From assembly GCA_039105265.1 (NCBI GenBank), contig JAPFFF010000014.1:3038001-3102000 (forward strand): a stretch of DNA of 64,000 nucleotides, read 5' to 3'. Below the pieces are notes generated by a model. That model worked only from the letters and a program-made list of their open reading frames with translations. It made no database searches and was not told the DNA's origin. A program made the translations under genes and the position numbers. Below are positions 1 through 8,368 of this stretch, in pieces. The number at the start of each line of letters is the position of its first letter. The first letter of the stretch is position 1. The stretch comes from Tritrichomonas musculus (taxonomy: Eukaryota > Parabasalia > Tritrichomonadida > Tritrichomonadidae).

Positions 1-963
1 GTTCGATTGTGTTTGGTTTGAATTCTGACTTGGGTTTGCTGATTGATTGCTGTTGTTGTTATTACTGGGGGTATAAATAAATTTATTTGTTTGTCCTTGA
101 GTTGAAGTTGTTGATTGATTGTTATCATTGCTGTTATTGTTGTTGTGTTTTTTATTGTTATTCCTATTGTTGTTATTGTTATTATTTTTGTTATTGTTAT
201 TATTGTTGTTATTGTTATTATTGTTGTTATTGTTATTGTTATTATTGTTATTATTGTTGTTATTGTTATTATTGTTGTTATTGTTATTATTGTTGTTATT
301 GTTGTTATTGTTATTATTGTTATTATTGGGAGTGTATGTAAATTTATCTGATTTCCCTTGATTTGAATTAGATTTCTGTGTTGAATTGGAAGGATTTGTT
401 TGTCTATTTTTGTTATTAGTATTATTATCATTTGGAGTATAAATAAATCGATTATCAGAATTTTTGTTCTCTTGTGTTGAAGCAACAGTATTAGTTGAAT
501 TTGAAGATGAAGATCTTGTTGGTTTATTTTCTGGTTCAGTGGTTTTAAAATCATAATAAATGTCTGATATAATTTCAAATCTTTTTGGTGAATTCTCAAT
601 TGCATTATCATTATTGTTGTTACTTTCACTAGAATTATCTTGTGATGCTGAACTATCAGCTGCTAATCTTAAAACAAAATTTTGAGCAAAAGAAAAACTT
701 GCTGTTTTTTTCTCAACTGTTCCGCTAACCATAATAGATGCAGTTTCATTATTGATGATAAAGAACCCATAACGAGTGATGGTAACATGGGATTTTTTTG
801 TGAATGGTGTCAAAACTATTTTGGGATTTAAAGATTCGCCTTCATGATTTGAGTTACGAATTGTTTTTGCGTCTGGTGAATAGAATTTACTAAGATTCAA
901 CTTGTCCTCATATGCCTTGGTGTAATAAGCTGCAATAAATTCTTGAATAACGTTTTGATTCAT
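1..963 (-). CDS. NTF2-like domain protein with Asn-rich tail (3' end beyond the window)
   Basis: The frame opens at an ATG (961-963) and runs open to the left edge (321 codons), so the N-terminus is present and the C-terminus is missing. Residues 1-~115 read as an NTF2-like fold: the opening QEFIAAYYTKAYEDKLNLSKFY is the usual first helix, followed by strand-rich sequence. Such domains dimerise and serve in nuclear transport or, as in G3BP, mRNA binding. The rest is low complexity, rich in N, S, T and Q. A short motif recurs three times in it (NRFIYTPND, DKFTYTPNN, NKFIYTPSN), separated by polyasparagine at about 140-330 encoded by AAT/AAC. An initiator (TCACTTTT) lies 15 nt before the ATG. 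If an RRM follows off the edge it would be G3BP-like; this cannot be seen. Confident of the gene and fold class, not of the exact family. Confidence 0.75.
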   Translation of the reverse strand, partial: MNQNVIQEFIAAYYTKAYEDKLNLSKFYSPDAKTIRNSNHEGESLNPKIVLTPFTKKSHVTITRYGFFIINNETASIMVSGTVEKKTASFSFAQNFVLRLAADSSASQDNSSESNNNNDNAIENSPKRFEIISDIYYDFKTTEPENKPTRSSSSNSTNTVASTQENKNSDNRFIYTPNDNNTNNKNRQTNPSNSTQKSNSNQGKSDKFTYTPNNNNNNNNNNNNNNNNNNNNNNNNNNNNNNNNNNNNNNNNNNNNNNKNNNNNNNRNNNKKHNNNNSNDNNQSTTSTQGQTNKFIYTPSNNNNSNQSANPSQNSNQTQSN

Positions 964-975
964 AATTATTAAAAA

Positions 976-980
976 AGTGA
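976..980 (-). promoter_or_regulatory. Initiator (Inr) of the NTF2-like gene
   Basis: On the minus strand TCACT(TTTT) fits the parabasalid Inr consensus TCA+1Y(T/A). The A would give a 15-nt leader, the usual trichomonad length. Confidence 0.55.
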
Positions 981-1210
981 ATTGAGATTTTCTTCAGTTT
1001 TTCAGAAAAACTTTTTCTTAAGTCATAATTCTTATTTTTTCAAAAAGTCTTATTCAATCATTAGCATTTTCATTATAAAAGCAATAATAAGCCATTATTA
1101 TGATAGCATCATACTTCTTTACTTTTTACTATGCATTACATTCCAGTATTGTATGATAAATAAAAAAAAAAAAAATATTATCAGCATTATTAAATTAGCA
1201 AAAATTATAT

Positions 1211-3499
1211 TTATAAATAGATGGGAAGTTGTTCTTTGCGCGAAGGTGGGACTGTTTGACAGAACTTTTCAAAATCTGATTTTTCACCAAACAAATTATA
1301 TAAGGTTTTTTTCTTTTTAGTTTGCATAGCTTTATTCCTTCTTGCATCAATAAATTGTGTGTAGGTTAATCCATTATAATAGATATTACTAGATAATTCA
1401 AGAGAATCGCTTTTGTTTGATTTTTTAGTTTTTTTGATTGTATTTGATATGTCATCTTGTTTCCTTGAAGAACTACTAGAAATTGATTGAATATTACCTA
1501 CGTTTGATGAGGATTTAGTTATTGTAGTTGTTGATGCTGTTTCTGACATTGAATTAATAAGTTTTGAAGATTGAGTAGGATTTGTTAAATTATTATATTT
1601 TACACTTTGGCTAAGTGATTTAGAACTTGAGCGCTTATTGCTATTGGAGTTATTGCTTTTATGGAAAGTAGAGGAGGATTCAAAATTTGAAACAAGATTG
1701 TCATATTCTAGAGTATTTGAAATTGTAACTTTATTATTAATATTTTTATTTTGTTTTTGAGATTTATTATTTGAATTGTTATAATAAATTGTCGAGCTAT
1801 AACTATTAAATGATTTTCTGATATTTGAATTTTTTCCTTTTTGGCTATTTCTAATATTATCACTGTAAGAAATAAAATTGTTTTTCGATCGATTAGTAAG
1901 ATTATCATGATTATAATTGATATTATTAGATGGTGTCTGTATATTAATTTCATTTATTTTGTCGTTTTTAGATCGAGACTGAGAAGAAGATCTCATATTT
2001 TGTTTATTCCTTTTTTTCTTTGTTCTATTTGGTGTTGTTGTATTAGTATCTTCCGTAAAATTTTCATCATTAACATTTTCATAATATTCAATTTTCTTAT
2101 TTATCCGTCTTTGTTTTTCTTCAGATCGATTTCGTCGATCTGAACTGTAAATTGACTGATTATTTTGCCATTTTTTCCTTTGAGACTTTGCAGAACTAAC
2201 TTTTCTTTGATGAACTCTTTCCCATGATTTTGGTGTAGAAACTAAAGATGTGACAAATTGAGAATAAACTTCGGTATCTGTTTGGCGTGGCTCAATAGTT
2301 TTCCAGTGGGGCTCAGCAAGTTCATCTATTTTTGTTACATTGAGCCTTTTTGATGCATCAAAAAGAAGACTCCATGGTTCTCTCATTGAAAGTTGACGAA
2401 CAGACATAGGTGTCCGAGATTTTAATATTTTAGGTTGATATTCATCAGGAGAGACATCAAAAGAAACAGCTGGATTAAATTGAGTATTGAGCCTCTTACT
2501 TGAATTAATCATATCCAATTGCCTCTCATAAAAGTCTATTTGTTTTTTTAGAGAACTAATTTTCTTTCCAAAAATATAGTCAATATTAATCTTTTGCGAA
2601 TCAGATTTAGTTAAGATACAATCAATTTTCTGATAATGACTGTCAAGTAATTGCTCACGACGGGCTTCTCGTGATCGCAAATGTTTGTCTTCAATTCCTT
2701 CAAGTTCGATTTCAATTATTTCTTTTATTTTATCGCGGACAATTGCAGCTTCTTTATATCGCTTGCATATTATCAACTTCTTCTGAGTTTCACGAAGATT
2801 TTGCAATTCTGAACTAAATGTTTTGGAAAATGGAGGAAGAGGGCCTTGTGTCTCAGCATCAAAATCATTTAATTCTATTTGATTTAACTGATTTTCTTTG
2901 TTAATAGCTTCAGCAGTCACTCGTTCATTTTCATTTAAATGTTGTCGATATGCTTCTTCAATTTCTTTTAATTTCTGTTCTGCTTTTTCTAATTTTTCCA
3001 AGATAGTTTTCTGCAACCACTCTTTTTGTCCATTAGTTTCTCCATTCCGAAGTTCTGTTAGTAAAATTTGGTGTAAATCTTCATAATTTTGCGCCATTTC
3101 AAAATCATCATTGATAATGTGATTTTTAATTCTTTTTTTCAATCGTTTGATTAGAGGAGGTATTAAACTTATATTGAAAGGATCAATTTTTTCTCCAACT
3201 ATCATTTTGTCTATCATTGCCTCCAGCTCGGAATCGGATAATTTAATTGTTTCAGAAGAAGTTTTTTCATCTTGTAAAATTTCTTTTTGATGTTTCTTTT
3301 CGACTTCTTTTATTTCAATGAATGCGCGTTTAATTAACTTTATCCTATCATTTTGCCCAAGAGAAATTGCTTTTTCTTTTAATTCATACAAATAATTTTT
3401 TATTTTGGGAAACATATCAAATGGGTAATCAGAAACTGGTTTTCCGCCCAAAATTTCTCTCACAATACGTGTTAATGTTCGCTCTTCTTCTTCATACAT
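1211..3499 (-). CDS. Coiled-coil protein with duplicated N-terminal module, 762 aa
   Basis: Family without assigned function; its style is that of large trichomonad conserved hypotheticals. Two related N-terminal modules are visible: residues ~1-65 (ILGGKPVSDYPFDMFPKIKNYLYELKEKA) and ~90-150 (MIVGEKIDPFNISLIPPLIKRLKKRI), sharing a hydrophobic-Gly-x-x-(V/I)-DP/YP-x(4)-P-x-(I/L)-K pattern. A coiled coil with a UVR-like stretch (KRYKEAAIVRDKIKEI) follows at ~240-260. Residues ~430-700 are Ser/Asn/Lys-rich and probably disordered, and the end (KKKKTLYNLFGEKSDFEKFCQTVPPSRKEQ) looks structured again. An Inr (TCATA) sits 17 nt before the ATG, and the stop TAA is followed by A (TAAA), the parabasalid poly(A) signal. 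A structural role at cytoskeletal arrays is only a guess. Confidence 0.75.
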   Translation of the reverse strand: MYEEEERTLTRIVREILGGKPVSDYPFDMFPKIKNYLYELKEKAISLGQNDRIKLIKRAFIEIKEVEKKHQKEILQDEKTSSETIKLSDSELEAMIDKMIVGEKIDPFNISLIPPLIKRLKKRIKNHIINDDFEMAQNYEDLHQILLTELRNGETNGQKEWLQKTILEKLEKAEQKLKEIEEAYRQHLNENERVTAEAINKENQLNQIELNDFDAETQGPLPPFSKTFSSELQNLRETQKKLIICKRYKEAAIVRDKIKEIIEIELEGIEDKHLRSREARREQLLDSHYQKIDCILTKSDSQKINIDYIFGKKISSLKKQIDFYERQLDMINSSKRLNTQFNPAVSFDVSPDEYQPKILKSRTPMSVRQLSMREPWSLLFDASKRLNVTKIDELAEPHWKTIEPRQTDTEVYSQFVTSLVSTPKSWERVHQRKVSSAKSQRKKWQNNQSIYSSDRRNRSEEKQRRINKKIEYYENVNDENFTEDTNTTTPNRTKKKRNKQNMRSSSQSRSKNDKINEINIQTPSNNINYNHDNLTNRSKNNFISYSDNIRNSQKGKNSNIRKSFNSYSSTIYYNNSNNKSQKQNKNINNKVTISNTLEYDNLVSNFESSSTFHKSNNSNSNKRSSSKSLSQSVKYNNLTNPTQSSKLINSMSETASTTTITKSSSNVGNIQSISSSSSRKQDDISNTIKKTKKSNKSDSLELSSNIYYNGLTYTQFIDARRNKAMQTKKKKTLYNLFGEKSDFEKFCQTVPPSRKEQLPIYL

Positions 3500-3513
3500 T
3501 ATTATACGTTAGC

Positions 3514-3518
3514 TATGA
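3514..3518 (-). promoter_or_regulatory. Initiator of the 762-aa coiled-coil gene
   Basis: TCATA on the minus strand, with its A 17 nt upstream of the ATG, fits the parabasalid Inr consensus in sequence and distance. Confidence 0.55.
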
Positions 3519-3776
3519 AATTTTTATTTTTTAAAACAGAATGGCCAAATACGTATACAATTTAACAAAGAGTTAATCTCATTCTCCACTAGCACTTTGA
3601 ATCAGGTTTATAAACATTTGAGCTGAAATATGTAAGTATCAATTACTAAAACTTGTACTAAATTCATGGGAAAAAAACTTTTTGAATAAAATAAATTTTT
3701 TATTCATTTTATTAAACAAATTTAGCTCAAATACTGTGATGAATTCTACCATCTCATATTAAATAGATTTAGCAAA

Positions 3777-4862
3777 TTAACTTATATTTAAAGCTGCTCT
3801 TCTTTGTATTATTAAGGCTTCATCTCGTAACCGATTAATTTCTTTTTTCAATGCTTCATTTGTTGATCTTTCTTGATAAAGTATACCTTCTCTTTCGGTA
3901 AGAAGAGCCTTCAATTCTTCCAAATGCAATATAGCATTTTGAAAATCTTTATTCTCCTTGCTTTGAGCAGGTTTTGATGTTAATGAATTTATACTAGATC
4001 TATATTGATCTAAATTTTGTCCTATTTCGAGCATCTTTTCTTGGTGCTTTGAATTTTCTTCATCAATTTTCTTTTGAAGTGCATCTGTTGCATTTTCTGC
4101 ATTTACTAACTTTTTAGTTACAGCTTCCAATTTTTTGCGTTGTGTTTCTGTGTCTGCTTGCAATTTTTGTTCATATTTGCTATCAATTAATTCCAATTGA
4201 GTTTTAAATTTTTCCATTTTGAGGGAATGTTCTTGTTCTAATTCCTCAAGAGTTGAAACGCAATTTGAAAGATGTTTTTTGGCTTTTAATAAACTAGCTA
4301 GCCTATCTTTATTTTTCTCTTTTAATGCATTTTCCAAATTCTTAATCTTTTCAATTTCACAGTTTTGAATTCGTGAAAAATTTTGTAAATCATCAGAAGA
4401 ATCTTCTTGCTGAGATGCTTCTTGAACAGTTATCTTCATATTTTCAATTTGTTTTTGAACTCTTTTTATTGATTGTTCAATTTCAGATACTCTTTCAATG
4501 ATTTTATTTTGTGTGTAACTTTCAACTTCTGATAGCGAGTGCTCGAAGTCTGTATTAATACTTTGAACCACTTCTGCTTGGTGCTGGCTTAATGCTTGAA
4601 GATAAGATTGATGTTCAGCTTTCATTCGTGCAATTGTTGTGTTCAACTGAATAAGTTCTGCTCTTTTTTTTCCTTGTGCGTACTGAATAGCTTGAGTTGT
4701 TTGATAATTGAAACGATTTAACTGATCTTTTTTTTCAATAATTTCTGATTTGACTTTCTCTAAATAATCAGCAAGTCTGGCTATGTTATCATCATTTATA
4801 TTTACATGTTGTTGAAATTCAGATTGGATTTGTTCCAATCTACGTTCCATTGCGATACTCAT
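3777..4862 (-). CDS. Long coiled-coil protein, 361 aa, function unknown
   Basis: Nearly the whole protein (residues ~5-345) is heptad-like, rich in E, K, Q and L with no Pro until ~295, so it should form an extended dimeric coiled coil. There are no signal peptide, membrane segment or catalytic motifs. It opens MSIAMERRLEQIQSEFQQHVNIND; a second ATG five codons in is an alternative start. No canonical TCAYW initiator was found just upstream, unlike several neighbours. It lies divergent to the BUB3-like gene, with a MITE between them. Filament or basal-body proteins of this shape are common in trichomonads, but no family was recognised. Confidence 0.7.
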   Translation of the reverse strand: MSIAMERRLEQIQSEFQQHVNINDDNIARLADYLEKVKSEIIEKKDQLNRFNYQTTQAIQYAQGKKRAELIQLNTTIARMKAEHQSYLQALSQHQAEVVQSINTDFEHSLSEVESYTQNKIIERVSEIEQSIKRVQKQIENMKITVQEASQQEDSSDDLQNFSRIQNCEIEKIKNLENALKEKNKDRLASLLKAKKHLSNCVSTLEELEQEHSLKMEKFKTQLELIDSKYEQKLQADTETQRKKLEAVTKKLVNAENATDALQKKIDEENSKHQEKMLEIGQNLDQYRSSINSLTSKPAQSKENKDFQNAILHLEELKALLTEREGILYQERSTNEALKKEINRLRDEALIIQRRAALNIS

Positions 4863-5093
4863 ATTTGTATTATTTATAAAATTTTGTACGTTTAAAAAAG
4901 ACGTTTAAACAACTTTTTTAAAGAATTTAAAAAGAAAAAATTTTTGAAGGCATAAGCTCAGATTTATATACTGTGATTGGAGGATTTTATTTTAGAAAAG
5001 ATTCTCTGATTATCGAGCGTTTTTTAATAATGATTTTGTCAAAAGAATGGGATATATTTTGCATTCAATAAAAAGATTATTTAAGCTGATTGA

Positions 5094-5384
5094 ATACAGT
5101 ATAGTAAAAAAATATGAAATCGTCAAAAAATACTAAAAAAGTTGGAAAATACACTTTTTCAAAGAAATAAGGCCAAATTTGCTTGGCTAATTCTTTTTAT
5201 CGTCATTTGAAAAAATGGATTTTCGAACTTTTTCGTAAAATTCAAAAAGCTGGAAAAGCTACTTTTTCAAATGACGATAAAACAATATTTACTCAAAAAA
5301 ATTGAGTGTTTATTATGAAAAAGCTTGTTTTCCAACTTTTTGAATAATATTTTTACGTTTTCATATTTTTTTACTATACTGTAT
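5094..5384. mobile_element. Pogo/Tc1-type MITE, 291 bp, nearly palindromic
   Basis: Perfect terminal inverted repeats of 26 bp begin ATACAGTATAGTAAAAAAA at 5094 and end with the exact complement at 5384. Read as CAGTATAGT..ACTATACTG, the element is flanked by TA on each side, the target duplication of Tc1/mariner/pogo transposons; CAGTATA resembles the published Drosophila pogo end. Inner inverted repeats (TTTTATCGTCATTTGAAAA near 5187 and its complement near 5263) make the element fold back almost completely. No coding capacity. It splits the divergent intergenic region between the 361-aa coiled-coil gene and the BUB3-like gene. A pogo-family source of transposase is inference from the ends. 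Confidence 0.8.
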
Positions 5385-5616
5385 GTTTTCCTTTTATAAA
5401 ATGGTAAACTTCAGAAAAACAAACTTTTTGAGAGCAAGGAGAAATTGTTGCAGCAACTCTGCGTAGATGATTAGGTATTATTATATTTATCTCAATGCAT
5501 TGATAATGGATAAATAATGATTTCAGAATTGGATCGAAAAGCTCTGATTTCGATGTAAAAACGTTATTAAAGCTAATAATTTGAATGAAAATCTATACCG
5601 TTTAAAAATATTTCAA

Positions 5617-6585
5617 ATGAATTCGCAGTTTCATATTGCTGGGGAGATAGAATTAGAAGATGTTGATGGCATATCTTGTATACGATTAAATCCATGGAAC
5701 TCTGAATTTCTAGCAATTAGTACGTGGAATGGCTTTATAGTTATTTATAATATTAATTCCAAAACACAAAAAAGTAGATCAAATTTACACTGCCCGCAAC
5801 TTGCTGTCGAATGGGTAGCTGCAAACAGTTATGCAAGTGCAGGAGCTGATGGAATAGTTTACATAAATGATGATCAAATTGGTTATCATAACTCACCGAT
5901 CTCAAGTCTTGCTTTCTCCACCAAAAATCATATTCTTGCAAGTGGATCATATGATGGCGTTGTCAAACTTTGGAATACTAGAACCAACCAATTTATTTTT
6001 GAATTTTCAACAGACGATAAAATTTATTGTATGGCTGCTGCCTCTCCAAATAAAATTGTCTGTGGATGTCTAGAGAACCAAGTTTTCTGTCTTGATTGTA
6101 ACACGCACAAATACGAGTTTATCAAAACAATAAATCATGGTTATAATACAAGGCAAATTGCAGCATATAAATCAATAATTGCAACAAGTGTTGTTCAAGG
6201 AAGAGTTGCGATTGTAAATTTGAAAGACCAGAAAGATAAATATGCATTTAAAGCTCATATTAGCGAATCAAAAGGTAAATCTGCTTTTCAAATGAATGAT
6301 TCATCAAAAACTATTTATCCTGTTAATGCTCTTTGCTTCCAACCAACAACAAATTATCTCGCAACTGGTGGAACTGATGGCGTTGTTCATATATGGGACA
6401 TTGAAAATAGAATCAAAAGGCAAACACTGAATGATGAGGAGAAAGAAATGCCTTTTGAAACATCTATATCATCAATTTCTTTTTCAAATGATGGAAATAT
6501 TCTCGCTGTAGCTGTAAGCTATTGCTTTGAACAAGGCCCGATTGAACACCCACCAGACCGTTTAATTATATATTTAAACAGGTAA
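5617..6585 (+). CDS. BUB3: BUB3-like WD40 protein (spindle-checkpoint/Rae1 family)
   Basis: 322 residues from the ATG at 5617; the open frame extends 12 codons further up only to a TTG. The protein is a WD40 propeller of BUB3/RAE1 type. Diagnostic parts are the N-terminal strand 'DGISCIRLNPWNSEFLAISTWNG', a blade with 'LASGSYDGVVKLWNTRT', 'GRVAIVNL..KYAFKAH', 'IYPVNALCFQPTTNYLATGGTDGVVHIWD', and the final 'ISFSNDGNILAVAVSY..(Q)GPIEHPPDRLII', which matches the BUB3 ending (SYMYE..EHPEDGIFIR) better than RAE1. BUB3 binds BUB1/MAD3 GLEBS motifs at kinetochores. The length is normal for BUB3 (about 330). The stop is followed by TTC, not TAAA. No intron signal is needed. RAE1 is the alternative identity. 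Confidence 0.8.
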   Translation: MNSQFHIAGEIELEDVDGISCIRLNPWNSEFLAISTWNGFIVIYNINSKTQKSRSNLHCPQLAVEWVAANSYASAGADGIVYINDDQIGYHNSPISSLAFSTKNHILASGSYDGVVKLWNTRTNQFIFEFSTDDKIYCMAAASPNKIVCGCLENQVFCLDCNTHKYEFIKTINHGYNTRQIAAYKSIIATSVVQGRVAIVNLKDQKDKYAFKAHISESKGKSAFQMNDSSKTIYPVNALCFQPTTNYLATGGTDGVVHIWDIENRIKRQTLNDEEKEMPFETSISSISFSNDGNILAVAVSYCFEQGPIEHPPDRLIIYLNR

Positions 6586-6990
6586 TTCGTTTGCCTGGAT
6601 TTTACTCATATTGTTGGCTCAGTTAACACATCTGTTTTGATTCAGGAATTAATATCACTTATTCATTTATCTAAGACTTAGATAAATGAAACACACTTTC
6701 TGTTATGCATTTTATTTTTTTGAACGTAAGCTTCTTTCTTTCTTCTATATTAATTATATATATATATATACATATATATATATAAAATTATACATTTATG
6801 TAATGTTGTATTATTGAATAAAAATTATAATATTTATGATTATAATGTAAATTTCAAATTTTGCACAGTAAAAATAAGAAAAAGCATTTAAAGATAAATA
6901 TATTTAGTAATTGAACTTAACATTGAACCCAAAATTGAATGGGAATATTTTTGATAATAGTGTAAGGACTCCACCCTAAAAGAGATTTCT
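6586..6990. other. AT-rich spacer with a 29-bp palindrome and an AT microsatellite
   Basis: Contains a near-perfect palindrome at 6662-6690 (14-bp arms TTCATTTATCTAAG and complement around a single A), about 80 nt after the BUB3 stop, and a TA/CATA dinucleotide run near 6750-6785. No gene is seen. The BUB3 and 55-aa genes are convergent here. Confidence 0.5.
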
Positions 6991-7158
6991 TTAAAGAGGC
7001 TTGCGATCAGTCTTTCCACCATGATTTGCTTTAATATTCTTGGCTTTTTTAGCGCTTTTTGAAAGATGCATTGGGCCCTTCTTTTCTTTCTTTTGAGTTG
7101 ATGAAGATTCTTGTTCGCTAGCTTCAGCTTTTCCTGATTTTGATCCTGGTTTTCCCAT
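6991..7158 (-). CDS. Small Lys/Ser-rich protein, 55 aa
   Basis: A complete small frame, MGKPGSKSGKAEASEQESSS...KKAKNIKANHGGKTDRKPL, basic and hydrophilic, without a recognised domain; the composition suggests a disordered nucleic-acid- or ribosome-associated protein, which is inference. Two independent signals support reality: an initiator TCATATTT with its A 10 nt before the ATG, and a stop TAA followed by AG giving the TAAA poly(A) signal. Codon use resembles its neighbours. It is convergent with the BUB3-like gene. Confidence 0.65.
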   Translation of the reverse strand: MGKPGSKSGKAEASEQESSSTQKKEKKGPMHLSKSAKKAKNIKANHGGKTDRKPL

Positions 7159-8368
7159 TTTAAAATATGAAATTAATTCGGTGGTCTAATAATTCATAGA
7201 AAACAATTTGTCTCAAATATTTATGATAAAAACACAAATTAAGATTTTCGTTTTATAGAAAAACTTAATTTTCAATTTTTTTTCTTTTTCGTGAAATTGT
7301 ATTCAACATAAGATATTATCCATTTTTATACAGTGAATGTATATTAGGCCAAGAAGTACTTCTATCAATTTTTCTGTCATATTAAAATCTAATAATTTAA
7401 ATTTGTGTGAAATAAAAATAATTATTTCTTTAAAAAGTTTAACAAGTACACAAACGATCAAAAAATACTCAAAAAGTTGAAGAAAATTTTTAGATTAAGA
7501 AATGGCAAAGTTGTAAAAGATATGTTATTTAATAATAATGAGGATCTAAATTCACCAAATTAAAAATCCAATTTAATAAATAATGTCATTCATACCGATT
7601 TGATGTTTGTTATTTGATATCTATAAATAATTTATAGATAACTAACTGATAATGCTTAAAAATTATCAATCATTAAGTTTATGTTTATTCATAACTTGGG
7701 AATCCAAGCACGGAAATTTAAATTTTGCATCATAATATCATAAATTTTACAATAATGCACTTGATAAGAAATATTTAAGAATATTTTCATTTCATATGAT
7801 TCTTTTTCTGATTTTGAATAGTCATTTGAATGATTTGCTTTTGTTTTTGATTTCAATGAAAAAATTAAAGAAGTTTTCTTTTCGAAAAAACGAAATTCAA
7901 TTGCAATATGAAGATAAAAGAAATCGCCTGTGTATTTCCTTTTATACTATCACTTAAAAGAGGTTTGAAAATTTAAATTGGTTGTTTTTATTAGTAATGA
8001 AATAAATATTTTTATTATTGTGTAAAATATTATGTTACAAATTGAATAATTATAAATAAATGTTCAAATAGCTAGGTTTAATTTGGATATTTTAAAATTT
8101 AAAATTTATGACAATTATGTTTTTATTTCAATATTTTAAAAACATTATTTTTATTTGAACACAATTTTTTTATATACTTTTATTCAATTTATTAAATTAG
8201 CTTATTTAATAATTAGAGTAAACAAAAAGAATTCCACATTAATTAACATTTGGGGTGTTTAACTGATGAACCGTTCAGAATATAAATTGTGAACTAAATG
8301 CATTTAAGTCAAAACTCATTTCTAATTCTGATTTTTCAAAGGGAGTTAGATAAATTGAATGCTTTATA
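7159..8368. other. AT-rich intergenic stretch, nothing recognised
   Basis: About 1.2 kb of A/T-dominated sequence with homopolymer runs and no convincing frame, inverted repeat or RNA. The last ~90 bp may hold degraded N-terminal codons of the broken leucine-rich repeat gene that follows. Confidence 0.5.
7166..7170 (-). promoter_or_regulatory. Initiator of the 55-aa gene
   Basis: TCATA(TTT) on the minus strand, with a 10-nt leader to the ATG, fits the parabasalid Inr consensus. Confidence 0.55.

Noticed and set aside
87-361. Plus-strand open frames of poly-Leu/poly-Tyr-Cys/poly-Ile-Val
   Set aside because: These are the opposite strand of the Asn-rich codons of the NTF2-like gene.
6570-6600. 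Possible intron donor at the end of the BUB3-like gene (AGGTAATT)
   Set aside because: Trichomonad introns need GTAYGT and an ACTAACACACAG-like acceptor; none follows, and the protein already has full family length.
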